DNA of 15,161 nt from Hyphomicrobiales bacterium (GTDB lineage: Bacteria; Pseudomonadota; Alphaproteobacteria; Rhizobiales; Xanthobacteraceae), in contig JACQDO010000384.1 in assembly GCA_016201085.1 (NCBI GenBank), positions 1 to 15,161 on the forward strand, written 5' to 3'. Made by a program: the position numbers and the translations under genes. The notes under the pieces are model-generated. The model saw only the letters and a program-made list of their open reading frames with translations, did not search any database and was not told the origin of the DNA. This document shows positions 13,634 through 15,161 of this stretch, piece after piece (within the stretch, counting starts at the first letter, position 1; each line of letters opens with the position of its first letter).

Positions 13634-14686
13634 ATGAACCCTGATTCAACAGCGGTGGCCAAACCGGTCCTGATCGTCCCCTATGTCTGGATCGGGGATT
13701 TTGTCCGCTGCCATTCGGTCGTGAAGCTGCTGCAAGCACAGGTGCCCGGCCGGCCGGTCGATATCGTCAGCAGCACGCTGTGCGCGCCCTTGGCCGACTA
13801 CATGCCGGGTATCCGGCGAGTCATTGTGGCTGATCTGCCGCGCCGGCGCCTGGGCATCGCCCGTCAGCGCGAACTCGCCGCCATGCTGCGCGCGGGCGAT
13901 TACGGGCAGGCGCTGGTGATGTCGCGCAAATGGAAGGCGGCGCTGGCACCCTGGCTTGCCGGCATCCCCGTGCGGACCGGTTTTGCCGGCGAAGTCCGTT
14001 TCGGCCTCATCAACGACATGCGCCATGGCGAGAGCCAGCTGCCGCGCATGATCGATCAGATGGGCACGCTGGCGATGCCGAAGGGCGCCACCTTGCCGGC
14101 CGCATGGCCGTCGCCCGAACTGAAAGTGCCGGCGGATGCGATCAAACGCTGGCAAACGCAGCGCGGGCTTGATTACGAGCTAAGGCCCATTGTCACCCTG
14201 TCGCCTGGCGCGGTCGGCGCTGGCAAGGCTTGGCCACCCGGCCATTATGGAGAGCTGGCGCGCGCGCTAGCGCAGGACGGCGCTTCCGTCTGGGTGCTGG
14301 GCGGACCGGACGAGCACGCTCTCGCCGCCCAGATCGCGCAGGCCGGCGGCGCGCGCGTGCGCGATCTTACCGGCAACGATCTGCGCGACGCCATCCTGGC
14401 GCTCGCCGCCGCCGACGTCTCCGTCACCAACGACTCCGGCCTCATGCATGTCGCGGCGGCGATCGGCACGCCGACCGTCGCCATTTTCGGCCCGACCAGT
14501 CCCTGGCACTGGCAGCCGCTCAATCCAGTAGCTGCGATCCTCGAGCCGCCCGGCGACGAAGCGGCACGCCAGCATGCGCGCAGCCTTGGCAACGACGCGG
14601 TGGCGCAGCGCCGTACCGCCGATGTCGCGGTCGAAACCGTACTGGCGAGCGTGCGCCAGGTGCTAAAGGACGCGAAAAAGCATTAA
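13634..14686 (+). CDS. waaF: LPS heptosyltransferase II, family 9
   Basis: The 350-residue product matches WaaF, which transfers L-glycero-D-manno-heptose from ADP-heptose to heptose I of the inner core at the cytoplasmic membrane face. The N-terminus VLIVPYVWIGDFVRCHSVVKLL (12-33) carries the conserved acidic residue D22 after the first strand. The donor-binding half shows SPGAVGAGKAWPPGHYGELA (190-209), VWVLGGPDE (219-227), VTNDSGLMHVAAAIGTPTVAIFGPTSP (264-290) and HWQPLNP (292-298). The last is the WaaF-type motif, distinguishing it from the WaaQ-like gene at 1781-2845. The ribosome binding site before ATG 13634 is weak (GGGCGG at 13619-13624), and the leader can form hairpins. It diverges from hldD and is followed after 101 bases by kdsD. 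Both GT9 genes being present is consistent with a multi-heptose core, whereas Bradyrhizobium itself is reported to have little heptose. Confidence 0.92.
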   Translation: MNPDSTAVAKPVLIVPYVWIGDFVRCHSVVKLLQAQVPGRPVDIVSSTLCAPLADYMPGIRRVIVADLPRRRLGIARQRELAAMLRAGDYGQALVMSRKWKAALAPWLAGIPVRTGFAGEVRFGLINDMRHGESQLPRMIDQMGTLAMPKGATLPAAWPSPELKVPADAIKRWQTQRGLDYELRPIVTLSPGAVGAGKAWPPGHYGELARALAQDGASVWVLGGPDEHALAAQIAQAGGARVRDLTGNDLRDAILALAAADVSVTNDSGLMHVAAAIGTPTVAIFGPTSPWHWQPLNPVAAILEPPGDEAARQHARSLGNDAVAQRRTADVAVETVLASVRQVLKDAKKH

Positions 14687-14787
14687 TAGCCCTAACTTAG
14701 CGCGTTAACGGTTTGCCGGTTCCACGCCTGACGCGCGCGCCATTCCGTGCTATCAAGCCCCCTTCATCCAGAACCCATCATTACCGC

Positions 14788-15161
14788 ATGCCCAAGCTCA
14801 AGCCAGCCAATGTCGACCGCGACCGCGCGCAGGCCGCGATCGAGTCCGCCTTGCGCACGCTCGACGCCGAGGGCGGCGGCATCGACGCGCTGGCCGCCAG
14901 CCTGCGCGACGGTCTCGGCGCCAGCTTCGCCGCCGCCATCGATCTGGTCCGCGCCGCGCAGGGCCGCGTCATCGTCACCGGCATGGGCAAGTCGGGCCAT
15001 GTCGGGCACAAGATCGCCTCGACCTTCGCTTCCACCGGCACGCCGGCGCTGTTCGTGCATCCGGCCGAAGCCAGCCACGGCGATCTCGGTATGATCACGA
15101 AAGCCGACGTGATCCTGGCGCTGTCGTGGTCGGGCGAGACCGCCGAGCTCAAGAACCTCAC
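14788..15161 (+). CDS. kdsD: Arabinose-5-phosphate isomerase, 3' truncated by window edge
   Basis: KdsD/KpsF converts D-ribulose 5-phosphate to D-arabinose 5-phosphate, the first step towards Kdo. The frame starts at ATG 14788 (MPKLKPANVDRDRAQAAIES) and is still open at base 15161 after 124 codons. The SIS sugar isomerase domain is unmistakable: GRVIVTGMGKSGHVGHKIASTFASTGTP (59-86), FVHPAEASHGDLGMI (89-103) and ALSWSGETAELKNL (111-124). HPAEASHGDLGM is diagnostic of KdsD over other SIS proteins. The usual two C-terminal CBS domains would lie beyond the window. The gap from waaF is 101 bases with no clear terminator, so read-through or a separate promoter are both possible. No good ribosome binding site is visible before the ATG. 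The neighbouring waaF and hldD-hldE genes agree with an inner-core role. Confidence 0.92.
   Translation, partial: MPKLKPANVDRDRAQAAIESALRTLDAEGGGIDALAASLRDGLGASFAAAIDLVRAAQGRVIVTGMGKSGHVGHKIASTFASTGTPALFVHPAEASHGDLGMITKADVILALSWSGETAELKNL

Overview
This window is a GC-rich alphaproteobacterial chromosome segment. It most likely comes from the Hyphomicrobiales, near Bradyrhizobium, Rhodopseudomonas or Pseudolabrys. That rests on recalled resemblance of the proteins and intergenic repeats, not on a search. Sample counts show the contrast in composition: 42 of 60 bases at 13801-13860 are G or C, against 24 of 60 at 9121-9180.

Most of the window is lipopolysaccharide (LPS) biosynthesis. Left block (1-5817): the 3' part of a family 2 glycosyltransferase overlaps by ATGA a WecA/MraY-type polyprenyl-phosphate sugar-phosphate transferase whose C-terminus is broken by frameshifts. 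Convergent to these is a tightly coupled minus-strand operon, read GT2 glycosyltransferase, O-antigen ligase/polymerase, WaaQ-like heptosyltransferase, each joined to the next by an ATGA overlap. A WaaE/KdtX-like glycosyltransferase diverges from it on the plus strand. Right block (10938-15161): hldD then hldE (ADP-heptose synthesis) on the minus strand, diverging from waaF (heptosyltransferase II) and the start of kdsD/kpsF (arabinose-5-phosphate isomerase, Kdo pathway) on the plus strand. Together these genes make the core sugars heptose and Kdo, assemble the core, and start and attach O-polysaccharide.

The two LPS blocks are separated by an accessory-looking interval (5818-10937). It holds a possible 46-residue gene, a small conserved-type protein behind a membrane PAS/HisKA_2 histidine kinase with no response regulator, and a divergent Crp/Fnr-family regulator with a 7-bp inverted repeat between the two. 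It also holds a small-protein gene with a strong ribosome binding site behind two palindromic 20-bp repeats, two related small-ORF ends each followed by a GGCC hairpin, an orphan ModA-like periplasmic binding protein and several repetitive hairpins. A 60-bp relic of the WaaE-like gene's 3' end lies at 9696-9755. This suggests that the interval replaced or separated a second copy of that gene.

No tRNA, rRNA, CRISPR array, integrase or intact transposase was found. I see no clear new multi-gene system. The best leads are the relic glycosyltransferase tail, the frameshifted WecA-like gene, the tandem palindromes upstream of the small gene, and the competing hairpins in the waaF leader.
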